A stretch of DNA of 64,000 bases from Nocardia brevicatena NBRC 12119. GTDB lineage: Bacteria; Actinomycetota; Actinomycetes; Mycobacteriales; Mycobacteriaceae. Every line of letters begins with the position of its first letter. Position 1 is the first letter of the stretch. Below, in pieces: positions 24,943 to 34,775 of the stretch. Location of the stretch: assembly GCF_000308495.1 (NCBI RefSeq), contig NZ_BAFU01000007.1:28661-92660 (forward strand), written 5' to 3'. A program made the position numbers and the translations under genes. A model generated the notes under the pieces. The model was not told where the DNA came from, ran no database searches, and worked only from the letters and a program-made list of their open reading frames with translations.

Positions 24943-25566
24943 ATGCCTCAATCCAACCCGGTCAGTGCCTGGAAGTCACTTCGCGAAGGCAACGAGCGCT
25001 TTATGAACGGTGCGCTGCTGCATCCTAGCCAGGGCGCCGCCGACCGCGCCAAGCTCGTTGCCGGACAGAGCCCATCGGCGGTTCTGTTCGGTTGCGGGGA
25101 TTCTCGGGTCGCGGCGGAACTCATCTTCGACCAGGGGCTCGGCGATATGTTCGTGGTGCGCACCGCCGGACATGTCATCGACTCCTCGGTGCTGGGTTCC
25201 ATCGAATACGGCGTCGGGGTGCTGAAGGTGCCCCTGATCGTGGTGCTCGGCCACGACAGCTGCGGAGCCGTCAAGGCCACCCTCGACGCGCTGGACGGCG
25301 GCGAGGTGCCGGGAGGTTTCATTCGCAGCATCGTCGAGCGGGTCACGCCGTCCATGTTGATCGGCCGCCGCGAGGGCCTGTCCAGCGTGGACGAGCTGGA
25401 GGCCCGGCATGTCGTGGAGACCGGGCGGCTGCTCATGCAACGGTCGATGATCATCTCCCAGCGGGTCGCGACCGGTGAATGCGCGATCGCCTGTGTGACC
25501 TACAAGCTGGCCGAAGGCCAGGTGAAACTGCACAAGGTGGTCGGCAATATCGGTGAGGTCGCCTGA
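24943..25566 (+). CDS. canB: Beta-carbonic anhydrase
   Basis: The enzyme interconverts CO2 and bicarbonate. The 207-residue protein keeps the zinc ligands and dyad in CGDSRVAAE (Cys and the Asp-Arg pair, about 47-51) and in GHDSCGAV (His and Cys, about 103-106). The ATG at 24943 gives MPQSNPVSAWKSL, which fits the start and 207-residue length of the M. tuberculosis Rv3588c protein; an ATG nine bases upstream is possible. It is divergent from mutY. Confidence 0.93.
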   Translation: MPQSNPVSAWKSLREGNERFMNGALLHPSQGAADRAKLVAGQSPSAVLFGCGDSRVAAELIFDQGLGDMFVVRTAGHVIDSSVLGSIEYGVGVLKVPLIVVLGHDSCGAVKATLDALDGGEVPGGFIRSIVERVTPSMLIGRREGLSSVDELEARHVVETGRLLMQRSMIISQRVATGECAIACVTYKLAEGQVKLHKVVGNIGEVA

Positions 25567-25670
25567 GCGCGATCTCGGTGCGGATGCCCGGGGCCGGGCC
25601 AACGGCGACGTGTGGACGTGCTACGGTCCGACACGCCGTGCCCCTGAGTGGCGCCGCTCGTCGGTGCGCT

Positions 25671-25676
25671 TACCGT
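25671..25676 (+). promoter_or_regulatory. -10 hexamer TACCGT of the membrane-anchored protein gene
   Basis: The last T is 7 nt before the GTG at 25683, predicting a leaderless mRNA. Confidence 0.55.
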
Positions 25677-25682
25677 TGAACC

Positions 25683-26381
25683 GTGCTGGAACCGACTGGA
25701 CCGCTGCCGCCGGAGATCTATTGGCGGCGTCGTGTTTTTGCCATCGGAATCTTGGTTGTCGTGCTCGCGCTGGTGATCTGGCTGGTGGTCGCGATATCCC
25801 GCGGTGGTGACACATCCGGTGAGACGCCGGCGGCGGCGGCCTCGTCCACCGGGACGGAAAAGCCGACGGTGACGTCGGCCCGCTCCCCGGCCCCGAGTAC
25901 GGCTCCGTCCAAGACGGAGGCGGCCGGGTCGAGGGAGCCGAGCAAACCGTCGGGTACCGCCCCGAGCGGCGATGCCCCGATCGCGGAGGGGCAGTGTCCG
26001 GACCAGTCGCTGGCGGTGAAGGTGACCGTGGAACAGCCCACCTACCGGGTCGGGGAACAGCCGGTCTTCGGGGTCGTGATCACCAATATCTCGTCCGGGG
26101 CCTGCACCCGGGACATGGGTTCCGGGTTGCAACGGGTCGCGGTGTACTCCCTCGACGGGAAAGAGCAGCTGTGGGCCAGTACCGACTGCTATCCCGACGG
26201 CGAGCCCGATGTTCGGACACTCGACCACGGCGAACAGGCGGCCTTTACGGTGACGTGGTCCGGCTCGACCTCGCAGCCGGGATGCGAGGGCGATCGTCTG
26301 CCGGTACCGGCCGGCGCCTACCACGTCGTCGCGCAGCTGGGGACGGTCCGCAGCGCCCCGGAACCGTTCAATCTCGCCTGA
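25683..26381 (+). CDS. Membrane-anchored secreted protein, Rv3587c-like
   Basis: A 232-residue protein with a short cytoplasmic N-terminus ending in WRRR, one transmembrane helix (about 19-40), a Ser/Thr/Ala/Pro linker (45-100) and an extracytoplasmic domain (about 105-230). The outer domain has four Cys (QCPD, GACTRD, TDCYPDG, QPGCEG), probably two disulfides, and beta-rich segments. Position between canB and radA identifies it as the homologue of M. tuberculosis Rv3587c; function is unknown. The gene is convergent with radA, only 42 bp away. Confidence 0.82.
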   Translation: MLEPTGPLPPEIYWRRRVFAIGILVVVLALVIWLVVAISRGGDTSGETPAAAASSTGTEKPTVTSARSPAPSTAPSKTEAAGSREPSKPSGTAPSGDAPIAEGQCPDQSLAVKVTVEQPTYRVGEQPVFGVVITNISSGACTRDMGSGLQRVAVYSLDGKEQLWASTDCYPDGEPDVRTLDHGEQAAFTVTWSGSTSQPGCEGDRLPVPAGAYHVVAQLGTVRSAPEPFNLA

Positions 26382-26423
26382 GAGCCATCGCCGGAGAGAG
26401 CCGAACGCGACGGTACTCGATCG

Positions 26424-27797
26424 TCACGATTTCCGGGAGAGTCCCGCGAGGCGAATGGCCGTGCGGAGGGTGGGCGCCTCGTGGAGAGTCATGGGTGTGG
26501 ACTTCGGGTCCACTCCCGGTGGCACGATGGCGGTGGTGAAGCCGAGCCGTTCGGCTTCGGCCAGTCGGCGTGCCGTGGAGGTGATCCGGCGGACCTCGCC
26601 CGCCAGACCGACCTCGCCCAGAATCACCCAGCCGGGGGGTAGCGCGGTATTGCGGGCGGCGCCGGTGACGGCCAGGGCCACGGCCAGGTCGGCCGCCGGC
26701 TCGACCAGGCGCATACCGCCGACCGTGGCCGCGTAGACGTCCTGTTTGCCGACGTAGAGCCCGCAGCGGCTCTGCAGGACCGCCAGGATCATGGCGACCC
26801 GGTTGTAGTCGAGCCCGCTGACCGCGCGGCGCGGCGCCGGGACCTGGGTATCCACGGTGAGGCCCTGGACCTCGCCGACCAGCGGGCGTTTGCCGTCCAT
26901 GGCGACGGTGACGGCCGTGCCGGGTACCGATTCGGTGCGGTGGTGCAGGAACAGACCGGACGGGTCGGTGACGCAGGTGATGCCGTCGTCGTGCAGTTCG
27001 AAACAGCCCACCTCGTCGGCGCTGCCGAAGCGGTTCTTGATACCGCGCACCATGCGCAGGGTCGAGTTCTTGTCGCCCTCGAACTGCAGCACCACGTCGA
27101 CGAGATGTTCCAGGGTGCGTGGACCGGCGACGGCGCCGTCCTTGGTGACGTGTCCCACCAGCAGGACCGCGATACCGCTTGCCTTCGCCAGCGAGGTCAG
27201 CGCCGCGGTCACCGCGCGTACCTGGGTCACGCCCCCGATCACCCCGTCGGTGTCGGCGGCGAGCATGGTCTGCACGGAATCGACCACCAGCAGGGTGGGC
27301 CGAACCTGCTCGACATGGCCGAGGATCACCGACAGGCCGGATTCCGCCGCCAAGTACACCCGTTCGTGTACTGCGCCGGTCCGGTCCGCGCGTAGCCGCA
27401 CCTGTCCGGCCGACTCCTCGGCGGTGACATACAGCGACCGTTCGTCGCGCTGCTGCGCCCAACGGTGCGCGACCTCGAGCAGCAGAGTGGACTTGCCGAC
27501 GCCGGGTTCCCCGGACAGCAGTACCACCGAACCCGCGACGATCCCGCCGCCGAGCACCCGGTCCAACTCCGACACTCCGGTGGGTCGTGCGATGGTGCGC
27601 TGCGAATCGATACGAGTGATGGGCGCCGCCGCCGTACTCGGCAGCATGGCGCGCCGTCCGGCGGGCGCCGCGGCCGCGGGCGCGACCTCCTCGACCGTCC
27701 CCCATGCCCCGCAGTCGGGGCATTTGCCCACCCATTTCGCGACCTCGTGCGCGCATTCCGAGCACCGGAAGACCGGTTTGTTCTTCGTCACCGCCAC
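26424..27797 (-). CDS. radA: DNA repair protein RadA
   Basis: RadA is a RecA-like ATPase that helps branch migration in recombination. The 457-residue protein has an N-terminal zinc motif ([15 protein letters not shown]), Walker [10 protein letters not shown] (about 95), the RadA-specific [11 protein letters not shown] (about 250) and a C-terminal Lon-like domain ([21 protein letters not shown]). A TAGGGT hexamer 7 nt before the GTG start predicts a leaderless mRNA. In M. tuberculosis disA follows radA directly; here a convergent Rv3587c-like gene follows instead. Confidence 0.97.
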   Translation of the reverse strand: MAVTKNKPVFRCSECAHEVAKWVGKCPDCGAWGTVEEVAPAAAAPAGRRAMLPSTAAAPITRIDSQRTIARPTGVSELDRVLGGGIVAGSVVLLSGEPGVGKSTLLLEVAHRWAQQRDERSLYVTAEESAGQVRLRADRTGAVHERVYLAAESGLSVILGHVEQVRPTLLVVDSVQTMLAADTDGVIGGVTQVRAVTAALTSLAKASGIAVLLVGHVTKDGAVAGPRTLEHLVDVVLQFEGDKNSTLRMVRGIKNRFGSADEVGCFELHDDGITCVTDPSGLFLHHRTESVPGTAVTVAMDGKRPLVGEVQGLTVDTQVPAPRRAVSGLDYNRVAMILAVLQSRCGLYVGKQDVYAATVGGMRLVEPAADLAVALAVTGAARNTALPPGWVILGEVGLAGEVRRITSTARRLAEAERLGFTTAIVPPGVDPKSTPMTLHEAPTLRTAIRLAGLSRKS

Positions 27798-27803
27798 AGG
27801 CGC

Positions 27804-27809
27804 ACCCTA
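27804..27809 (-). promoter_or_regulatory. -10 hexamer TAGGGT of radA
   Basis: The last T lies 7 nt before the GTG at 27797. Confidence 0.6.
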
Positions 27810-27876
27810 CGCAGTTCCTCCGACAACTTCGGACCGGCTCGATAATCGTTTCGAGCCGCTCTCAACCCTTGACTCT

Positions 27877-27894
27877 CTTCGGCGCGCGCCGAAG
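27877..27894. promoter_or_regulatory. 18-bp perfect palindrome upstream of radA
   Basis: CTTCGGCGCGCGCCGAAG is an exact palindrome about 70 bp upstream of the radA promoter hexamer. It could be an operator or part of the terminator zone of the lpqE-like gene. Confidence 0.4.
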
Positions 27895-27915
27895 CCGGTG
27901 GCCGTTCATCGACGA

Positions 27916-27952
27916 CAACGGCTGCCGCACGACAAGTGTGCGGCAGCCGTTG
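27916..27952 (-). terminator. Terminator of the lpqE-like gene
   Basis: CAACGGCTGCCGCAC (27916-27930) and its exact complement (27938-27952) form a 15-bp stem with a 7-nt loop, about 70 bp after the lpqE-like stop codon. Confidence 0.75.
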
Positions 27953-28020
27953 GTCAGGTGATGCGATGCCGAGGAACGGTTCGCCGAACGTCGGTGAACC
28001 GGTTCACCGACGGGGCCGGG

Positions 28021-28692
28021 TCAGTGGCCCGCGCCCAGCGGCCCTTCGGTGCTCTGGGACAGATCCGATTCGTGCCGCGACAGTTGAGTGCCCGCGTCGA
28101 CCGGAACCTGCATCTGGACGGTTCCGTTCTGCTTGAAGTTGAACGACACCGAGTAGGTCAGGCCCGGTGCGATATCGCTGGTCAGTCCGGTGACCTCGAT
28201 GAGCGCTGTATCGACGGGGTGCGTTTCGGGCTGGTCGGCGGCCTGCTCTCCCCCGGCGCGCGCGTCCTCCACCGCGGAAGTGTTCTTCGGGGCCGAGACC
28301 ACGGTTTCCTGAGGGGCGATCTGCAGCTTGCCGCCCTTGGGCGGGGTGATCTGTACCGAGCCGATATCGGTGGTGATGCTGGTGAGCTCGTCGGGCACCG
28401 TCGCGCTGTTGTTGACGAATGCCAGCGCGAGGACCGCCTTACCGCCCCGGGCGTTGGTGTAGCCCTCGGACGGCGGGTGCACGATGTGCACATTGCGCAG
28501 GGAGATCTCGCCGATATCGGCGACATTGCCATTGATGGCCGCTGCCTGGCCGGCGGTCTGCGAGATCTGGCCGGCGCTGCATCCGGACAGGGCGAGCGCC
28601 GCACCGACGGCGAGCGCGGCGACCGTCACCATGCGACGCCGCGGGGTCGTCCTGGCCGGGCTCGCGGCAGTCACAGCTTTCAGGGCAGTCAC
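28021..28692 (-). CDS. LpqE-like lipoprotein
   Basis: A 223-residue secreted lipoprotein. The signal peptide has a basic start (TTPRRRMVTVA), a hydrophobic core (ALAVGAALA) and the lipobox LSGC near residue 38. The mature domain has an immunoglobulin-like beta pattern (KAVLALAFVNNSATVPDELTSITTDIG, VDTALIEVTGLTSDIAPGLTYSVSFNF). Location between radA and carD matches M. tuberculosis lpqE (Rv3584), function unknown. The GTG at 28692 is chosen because GGAGGACA precedes it. Confidence 0.82.
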   Translation of the reverse strand: MTALKAVTAASPARTTPRRRMVTVAALAVGAALALSGCSAGQISQTAGQAAAINGNVADIGEISLRNVHIVHPPSEGYTNARGGKAVLALAFVNNSATVPDELTSITTDIGSVQITPPKGGKLQIAPQETVVSAPKNTSAVEDARAGGEQAADQPETHPVDTALIEVTGLTSDIAPGLTYSVSFNFKQNGTVQMQVPVDAGTQLSRHESDLSQSTEGPLGAGH

Positions 28693-29605
<913 letters not shown>

Positions 29606-29768
29606 CCACGGAACGTAGCGCACGGGCCTCTGCCTACAGGCGGGGTCGGCGCGTCTGGTACGCTCCAAGGCTGTCGCCGCCGGGCCGGTGGAGACATGAA
29701 ACGCCTGCGGAGTGGACGTGAGACTGTGCAGGGCTTGCCCTTCCAGCTGTCTGCGGTGAAACAGGAAA

Positions 29769-29810
29769 CCCAACTCGCAAGGGTTGGGGCCCCCTCCCTG
29801 AAAGGAGGGG
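29769..29810 (+). promoter_or_regulatory. Two hairpins in the ispD leader, one covering the ribosome-binding site
   Basis: CCCAAC (29769-29774) pairs with GTTGGG (29783-29788). CCCCTCC (29791-29797) pairs with GGAGGGG (29804-29810) around CTGAAA. The second stem takes up purines directly upstream of AGGAGG (29811-29816), so it may modulate ispD translation. Confidence 0.4.
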
Positions 29811-29821
29811 AGGAGGTCGAT

Positions 29822-30541
29822 GTGCACGAACAAGACGGCCCTGGCCGTACTATTGGGCCCGTCATTGCGCTAGTGCCTGCCGCCGGTCGCGGCGTGCGTC
29901 TGGGTGCAACCGAACCCAAGGCGTTCGTCGCTGTCGGCGGCAGACCCATGCTCGGGTTGGCCGTGGATGGGTTGCTCGCTACCGGCATGATCGACCAGGT
30001 CATCGTCATGGTTCCCGCCGAGCTGGTCGACCGGGCAGTTGCCCTGCTGCCTCCCTCCCCCTTGGTACGGGTCGTCGTCGGTGGTGTCGAACGTATCGAT
30101 TCGGTGCGGGCCGGTCTGGCCGCGGCGGCCGACGCCGGTTATGTCCTCGTTCACGACGCCGCACGCGCGCTCACCCCGCCCGATCTCATCGCCCGGGTGA
30201 TTGCGGAGCTACGTGCCGGACATCCGGCCGTGGTCCCCGTGCTGCCCGTGGTCGATACGGTCAAATCCGTCGACCGGGCCGGGACCGTCACCGGCACTCC
30301 CGATCGCGCCACCCTGCGCGCCGTGCAGACTCCCCAGGGCTTCGCCGCCGATCTGCTGCGCACCGCCTACGCGACCCCCGGCATCGCCACCGACGACGCC
30401 GGCCTGGTGGAGCAGTTGGGTGTCCCGGTGCGCACCATCCCCGGCGACCCGCTCGCTTTCAAGATCACCACCCCGTTGGATCTGCGCCTCGCCGATGCCG
30501 TCCTCACCGCGGCCGACTCCTCGGTGGTGGGAAATCTATGA
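29822..30541 (+). CDS. ispD: 2-C-methyl-D-erythritol 4-phosphate cytidylyltransferase
   Basis: IspD makes CDP-methylerythritol in the MEP isoprenoid pathway. The protein (about 239 residues from GTG 29822) has the nucleotide-binding [18 protein letters not shown] motif at the N-terminus, the VHDAARAL motif (Asp for metal) near residue 110, and [11 protein letters not shown]. The GTG at 29822 is supported by AGGAGG at 29811-29816 and by normal family length. An in-frame ATG at 29696 would add 42 residues and has a weaker GGAG. ispF overlaps the stop (ATGA). Confidence 0.95.
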   Translation: MHEQDGPGRTIGPVIALVPAAGRGVRLGATEPKAFVAVGGRPMLGLAVDGLLATGMIDQVIVMVPAELVDRAVALLPPSPLVRVVVGGVERIDSVRAGLAAAADAGYVLVHDAARALTPPDLIARVIAELRAGHPAVVPVLPVVDTVKSVDRAGTVTGTPDRATLRAVQTPQGFAADLLRTAYATPGIATDDAGLVEQLGVPVRTIPGDPLAFKITTPLDLRLADAVLTAADSSVVGNL

Positions 30542-31047
30542 CCATGCGCGTCGGCATCGGCACCGATGTCCACCCCATCGAGCCCGGCCGTCCCTGCTGG
30601 ATGGCGGGCCTGCTGTTCGAGGGTAACGACGGCTGTGCCGGTCACTCCGACGGTGATGTCGCGACGCACGCCCTGTGCGATGCCCTGCTGTCGGCGGCGG
30701 GCCTGGGTGATGTGGGCGCGGTCTTCGGTACCGGACGCCCGGAATGGGCCGGTGTCTCCGGTGCCGCCATGCTGAAAGAGGTCCGGCGGCTGCTCGACGA
30801 AGCCGGTTACGATGTGGTGAACGCGGCCGTGCAGGTCATCGGGAACCGGCCGAAGATCGGTCCGCGACGGGCCGAGGCCCAGCGGGTGCTCGGCGATCTG
30901 CTCGGCGCGCCGGTATCGGTATCCGGCACCACCAGTGACGGGCTCGGACTCACCGGTCGGGGCGAGGGGATCGCCGCGGTGGCCACCGCGCTGCTGCACT
31001 GTACCGGCCGGTCCGCAGCCTTCCAGGCGTCGGCCTGCGCACCGTAG
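30538..31047 (+). CDS. ispF: 2-C-methyl-D-erythritol 2,4-cyclodiphosphate synthase
   Basis: IspF closes the cyclodiphosphate in the MEP pathway. The 169-residue trimeric enzyme keeps the zinc ligands Asp10 and His12 (GTDVHPI) and the His in [17 protein letters not shown] (about 40-55), plus the substrate loop [14 protein letters not shown] and the C-terminal [17 protein letters not shown]. The start overlaps the ispD stop by four bases, so the two are translated together. cysS follows after about 100 bp with its own promoter. Confidence 0.97.
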   Translation: MTMRVGIGTDVHPIEPGRPCWMAGLLFEGNDGCAGHSDGDVATHALCDALLSAAGLGDVGAVFGTGRPEWAGVSGAAMLKEVRRLLDEAGYDVVNAAVQVIGNRPKIGPRRAEAQRVLGDLLGAPVSVSGTTSDGLGLTGRGEGIAAVATALLHCTGRSAAFQASACAP

Positions 31048-31138
31048 AGGTCGCGAAGCCGCTCGTCCTACGCTGATACCGCATCAACCGCCCTGCCCCA
31101 TCCGCACCGCCCTGGCGAGTGCACTCATATACCAGAGC

Positions 31139-31144
31139 TAGGAT
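31139..31144 (+). promoter_or_regulatory. -10 hexamer TAGGAT of cysS
   Basis: The last T lies 9 nt before the GTG at 31153; there is no ribosome-binding site between them. Confidence 0.5.
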
Positions 31145-31152
31145 CGACTGCC

Positions 31153-32559
31153 GTGACGCTGCGCCTGTTCGACACCGAGACACGGACCCTGCGTGATTTC
31201 ACGCCCCTGGTCCCCGGTCACGCCTCGGTGTACCTGTGTGGCGCCACCGTCCAGGGCAGACCCCATATCGGCCATGTGCGCAGCGGTGTCGCCTTCGACG
31301 TGCTGCGGCGCTGGTTGTCCGCGGGCGGTCTGGACGCGGCGTTCATCCGCAATGTCACCGATATCGAGGACAAGATCCTCACCAAGGCCGCCGCGGCCGG
31401 CCGGCCCTGGTGGGAATGGGCGGCCACCCATGAGCGGGCCTTCGACGAGGCCTATCGGCAGCTCAATGTGCTGCCCCCCTCGGCGGAGCCGCGCGCCACC
31501 GGGCATATCACCCAGATGGTGGATTTGATGCAGCGGCTCATCGACCGCGATCACGCCTATGCCTCGGCCGGCAATGTGTATTTCGACGTATTGAGCTATC
31601 CCGAATACGGGCGGTTGTCCGGTCATCGGATCGATGATGTGCATCAGGGAGAGAGCGCGGGCGAGGGCAAACGCGACCCGCGTGATTTCACCCTGTGGAA
31701 AGCGGCCAAACTCGGGGAGCCGACCTGGCCGTCGCCGTGGGGACCGGGCCGGCCGGGCTGGCATCTGGAATGCTCGGCCATGGCCGAGTTCTATCTCGGC
31801 GCGGAATTCGATATCCATTGCGGTGGTATGGACCTGGTATTCCCGCACCATGAAAACGAGATCGCCCAGTCCAAGGCCGCCGGGCACGGTTTCGCCCGGT
31901 ATTGGCTGCACAACGGGTGGGTGACCATGGGCGGGGAGAAGATGTCGAAATCCCTCGGCAATGTGCTTTCCGTGCCGAATGTCCTCGAGCGTGTCCGGCC
32001 CGTGGAATTGCGATATTACCTGGGCAGCGCGCACTACCGGTCCATGCTCGAATACTCCGACAAGGCGCTCGCCGACGCCGCGCAGTCCTATCAGCGGCTG
32101 GAGGCGTTCGTACGTCGGGTGGCCGAGCGCGGCGGCGAGGTCCCTGTCGGCAAATGGACCGATGCCTTCGCCGCCGCCCTGGACGAGGATCTGGCGGTGC
32201 CCAAGGCGCTCGCCGAAGTCCACCATGTGGTGCACGAGGGCAACCGGGCCCTGGACGCGGGCGTCGTCGAGAGTGCGCGCGAACACGCGAGCCAGGTACG
32301 CGCCATGCTCGGCATCCTCGGTATCGACCCGCTGGATCCGCACTGGAACAGCGGTGCCGGTGACATCTCGGCCGCCACCGCGGCACTGGAGGTGCTGGTG
32401 GGCGCCGAACTGGAACGGCGCCAACAGGCCCGGGCGGCCAAGGACTGGGCCACCGCCGACGCGGTACGCAACCGACTGCAGGCGGCGGGTATCGAAGTGA
32501 CCGACACGCCGAACGGCCCCGAATGGGCGCTGAGCACGCCGGTCGGGAAGGTGAACTGA
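31153..32559 (+). CDS. cysS: Cysteinyl-tRNA synthetase
   Basis: The class I enzyme charges tRNA-Cys. The 468-residue protein has the HIGH motif in [13 protein letters not shown] (about 37), zinc-binding residues starting with Cys in YLCGATV and continuing in GWHLECSAM and HHENEIAQS, and KMSKS in [11 protein letters not shown] (about 264). The helical C-terminal domain is complete. The stop overlaps the rlmB start (TGATG). The predicted leaderless promoter lies just upstream. Confidence 0.97.
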   Translation: MTLRLFDTETRTLRDFTPLVPGHASVYLCGATVQGRPHIGHVRSGVAFDVLRRWLSAGGLDAAFIRNVTDIEDKILTKAAAAGRPWWEWAATHERAFDEAYRQLNVLPPSAEPRATGHITQMVDLMQRLIDRDHAYASAGNVYFDVLSYPEYGRLSGHRIDDVHQGESAGEGKRDPRDFTLWKAAKLGEPTWPSPWGPGRPGWHLECSAMAEFYLGAEFDIHCGGMDLVFPHHENEIAQSKAAGHGFARYWLHNGWVTMGGEKMSKSLGNVLSVPNVLERVRPVELRYYLGSAHYRSMLEYSDKALADAAQSYQRLEAFVRRVAERGGEVPVGKWTDAFAAALDEDLAVPKALAEVHHVVHEGNRALDAGVVESAREHASQVRAMLGILGIDPLDPHWNSGAGDISAATAALEVLVGAELERRQQARAAKDWATADAVRNRLQAAGIEVTDTPNGPEWALSTPVGKVN

Positions 32560-33530
32560 TGGCAGGGAATTCGCAGCGTCGCGGCGCGATTCGCAAGGGC
32601 GGCACCAAGAAGGGCTCGGTGGTCGGTTCCGGCGGTCAGCGCCGTCGCGGTCTGGAGGGACGGGGTCCGACACCGCCCGCCGAAATGCGCAAGAACCATC
32701 CGGCAGCTCGGCGTGCCGTAGCGAAAACACGTGCGGCGCAGGAGCATTCGGGTGGCAAGACGGGACGGCCGGCGGGCCGCAAGTCCGATGACGGGCCGGA
32801 GTTGGTGCTCGGCCGCAATCCCGTGGTGGAGTGTTTGCGCGCGGGCGTGCCCGCGACGGCGCTGTACGTCGCGGTGGGCACCGAGAACGATGAACGGCTG
32901 ACCGAGAGTGTGCGCATCGCCGCCGAAACCGGTATTTCCATTCTGGAAGTGCCGCGCACCGACCTGGATCGGTTGAGCGCCAATGGATTACACCAGGGCC
33001 TTGCCCTACAGGTTCCGCCGTACCGGTACGCCCATCCCGATGATCTGCTCGTCCGGGCCGAGGAAAGCGGTCGGCCCGCCCTGCTGGTCGCGCTGGACAA
33101 TATCTCCGACCCCCGCAATCTGGGTGCGGTGGTGCGTTCCGCTGCCGCTTTCGGCGGTCACGGTGTGCTGATCCCGCAGCGGCGCAGCGCCGGTGTCACC
33201 GCGGTGGCCTGGCGTACCAGTGCCGGCGCCGCGGCCCGGCTGCCGATCGCCCGTGCGACGAACCTCACTCGCACCCTGAAGGACTGGGCCTCCCATGGAT
33301 TGCAGATCGTGGGTTTGGACGCGGGCGGCGACACCACGATCGACGAATTCGACGGCGCCCTGCCGACCGTCGTGGTGGTCGGTTCGGAGGGCAAGGGCCT
33401 GTCCCGCCTGGTGCGGGAAACCTGTGACACGGTGTTGAGCATTCCGATGGCGGGCCCGGTGGAATCGCTCAACGCGTCGGTGGCCGCCGGGGTGGTGTTG
33501 GCCGAGGCGGCCCGTCGGCGTCGCGCCTGA
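32559..33530 (+). CDS. rlmB: 23S rRNA (guanosine-2'-O)-methyltransferase, SpoU/TrmH family
   Basis: The product methylates the ribose of a 23S rRNA guanosine. The first 85 residues are a basic Lys/Arg/Gly-rich extension. Next comes a substrate-binding domain ([16 protein letters not shown] onward) and the SPOUT knot domain with motifs [16 protein letters not shown] (about 190), [14 protein letters not shown] and [20 protein letters not shown]. The gene is coupled to cysS, as in mycobacteria (Rv3579c-Rv3580c). Confidence 0.94.
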   Translation: MAGNSQRRGAIRKGGTKKGSVVGSGGQRRRGLEGRGPTPPAEMRKNHPAARRAVAKTRAAQEHSGGKTGRPAGRKSDDGPELVLGRNPVVECLRAGVPATALYVAVGTENDERLTESVRIAAETGISILEVPRTDLDRLSANGLHQGLALQVPPYRYAHPDDLLVRAEESGRPALLVALDNISDPRNLGAVVRSAAAFGGHGVLIPQRRSAGVTAVAWRTSAGAAARLPIARATNLTRTLKDWASHGLQIVGLDAGGDTTIDEFDGALPTVVVVGSEGKGLSRLVRETCDTVLSIPMAGPVESLNASVAAGVVLAEAARRRRA

Positions 33531-33590
33531 AAACACCGGAGCTTTGGCCGAATCCGTTCGGGGATGAACCGCAAAGCCGGTCAATCCCCG

Positions 33591-33596
33591 TAGAAT
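33591..33596 (+). promoter_or_regulatory. -10 hexamer TAGAAT of the DUF4190 gene
   Basis: The last T is 8 nt before the GTG at 33604, predicting a leaderless mRNA. Confidence 0.6.
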
Positions 33597-33603
33597 TCGT
33601 CTG

Positions 33604-33873
33604 GTGGTGATACCCAATCAGCCCATCGGTCAGCCGGTCGAGCATCCGCACGCGACAATGGTGCTGGCCCTCGGGGCGGTCAGTCTGCTGTGCTGCGGGA
33701 TAACCGGGCCGGTGGCCTGGGCGCTGGGCAAGCGGGCTCTCGACCAGATCGAGGCGTCCGGCGGCGCCTTCGGTGGTCGGACGCAGGTGGTCGTCGGCTT
33801 CACCCTGGGCGTGATCGGCACCATCCTGATGGTCATCATGGCCGTGCTGTACGTGCTGCTTCTGCTCGAATAG
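33604..33873 (+). CDS. DUF4190 small membrane protein
   Basis: An 89-residue protein with two hydrophobic helices (about 19-41 and 63-88) joined by the typical DUF4190 loop WALGKRALDQIEASGGAFGGRTQVVVG. Function is unknown. It is a single gene behind a TAGAAT promoter and convergent with the enoyl-CoA hydratase gene, 11 bp apart. Confidence 0.8.
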   Translation: MVIPNQPIGQPVEHPHATMVLALGAVSLLCCGITGPVAWALGKRALDQIEASGGAFGGRTQVVVGFTLGVIGTILMVIMAVLYVLLLLE

Positions 33874-33884
33874 CGTGACGGAAC

Positions 33885-34694
33885 TCAGCTGAGGCTGGGC
33901 TGTTCGGCCTTCTCGTCACCGTCCCACACGGGCCATTCGTCGTTGACCGAACCGGACCAGTGGGGCGGGCGCCGTTCCCGGAATGCCGCCATGGCCTCGT
34001 CGCCGTCGATCCCCTTGGCCACATGTTCGTTCAGCCGGGTCTCCAACCGGCCGACGACCCCCGGCTCCATTCCGATTCCTTCCCATAGCAGCCGCTTGGA
34101 CAGCGCGACGCTCAGCGGCGCCGACCCGTTGGCGAGATCGTGCGCCACCGCCAGGGCGGTCGGTAGCACTTCGTCGGCGGGCAGACAGGCATTGGCCAAG
34201 CCCATGGCCTTGGCCTCGTCACCGTCGAAGGTGCGGCCGGTGAGCAGGATATCGGCGGCATTGGCGAGCCCGGCGAGCCTGGGCAGGGTCCAGTGCACAT
34301 AGCCGTCGGCCAGCACGCCTCGGCGGACCTGACTCAGCGCGTAGACCGCGTCGTCGGCCATGTAGCGCAGATCACACTGCAGGGCCAGGGCCAGGCCGGC
34401 TCCGACGGCGTGGCCGTTGACCGCCGCGATCACCGGCTTGCGAACCCGGAAGGGCGGCGGGTCGAGGGCCGAGCCGGCCTCACCGGACCGATCGGACAGG
34501 TCGGCGCCGGCGCAGAACGCGGGCGGTGTTCCGGTGATCACCACGACGCGGATGGCGTCTTCGGTGTCACAGCGGCGCAGCGCCGCGCCGAGCTCCGCGG
34601 TCATGGCCGGGTTGAAGGCGTTCTGTTTGGCCGGCCGGTTGAGGGTGAGGACGGCGATGCCCGCGGAGACATCGACGAGCAGATCCGAACTCAT
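33885..34694 (-). CDS. Enoyl-CoA hydratase/isomerase family protein
   Basis: A 269-residue crotonase. The oxyanion-hole segments are ITGTPPAFCAGADLSD (about 53-68) and VNGHAVGAGLALALQCD (about 92-108). At the usual first catalytic Glu region the chain reads LSQVRRGVLADGYVHW, without a clear Glu, so the reaction may not be a classical hydration. The C-terminal VNDEWPVWDG is typical of a subgroup annotated only as enoyl-CoA hydratase. ATG 34694 follows TACGAT by 8 nt. The acyl-CoA dehydrogenase gene lies upstream on the same strand 80 bp away, so a shared CoA-ester pathway is likely but unidentified. Confidence 0.85.
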   Translation of the reverse strand: MSSDLLVDVSAGIAVLTLNRPAKQNAFNPAMTAELGAALRRCDTEDAIRVVVITGTPPAFCAGADLSDRSGEAGSALDPPPFRVRKPVIAAVNGHAVGAGLALALQCDLRYMADDAVYALSQVRRGVLADGYVHWTLPRLAGLANAADILLTGRTFDGDEAKAMGLANACLPADEVLPTALAVAHDLANGSAPLSVALSKRLLWEGIGMEPGVVGRLETRLNEHVAKGIDGDEAMAAFRERRPPHWSGSVNDEWPVWDGDEKAEQPSLS

Positions 34695-34701
34695 GTCATG
34701 G

Positions 34702-34707
34702 ATCGTA
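34702..34707 (-). promoter_or_regulatory. -10 hexamer TACGAT of the enoyl-CoA hydratase gene
   Basis: The last T lies 8 nt before the ATG at 34694. It suggests that the hydratase has its own leaderless transcript besides any read-through. Confidence 0.45.
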
Positions 34708-34775
34708 GACGGGTACGGATCCCTTCGTCCCGCCGGCGGCCGTGGGCCGGACCCCGACGGACGGCAATGCGCCGC

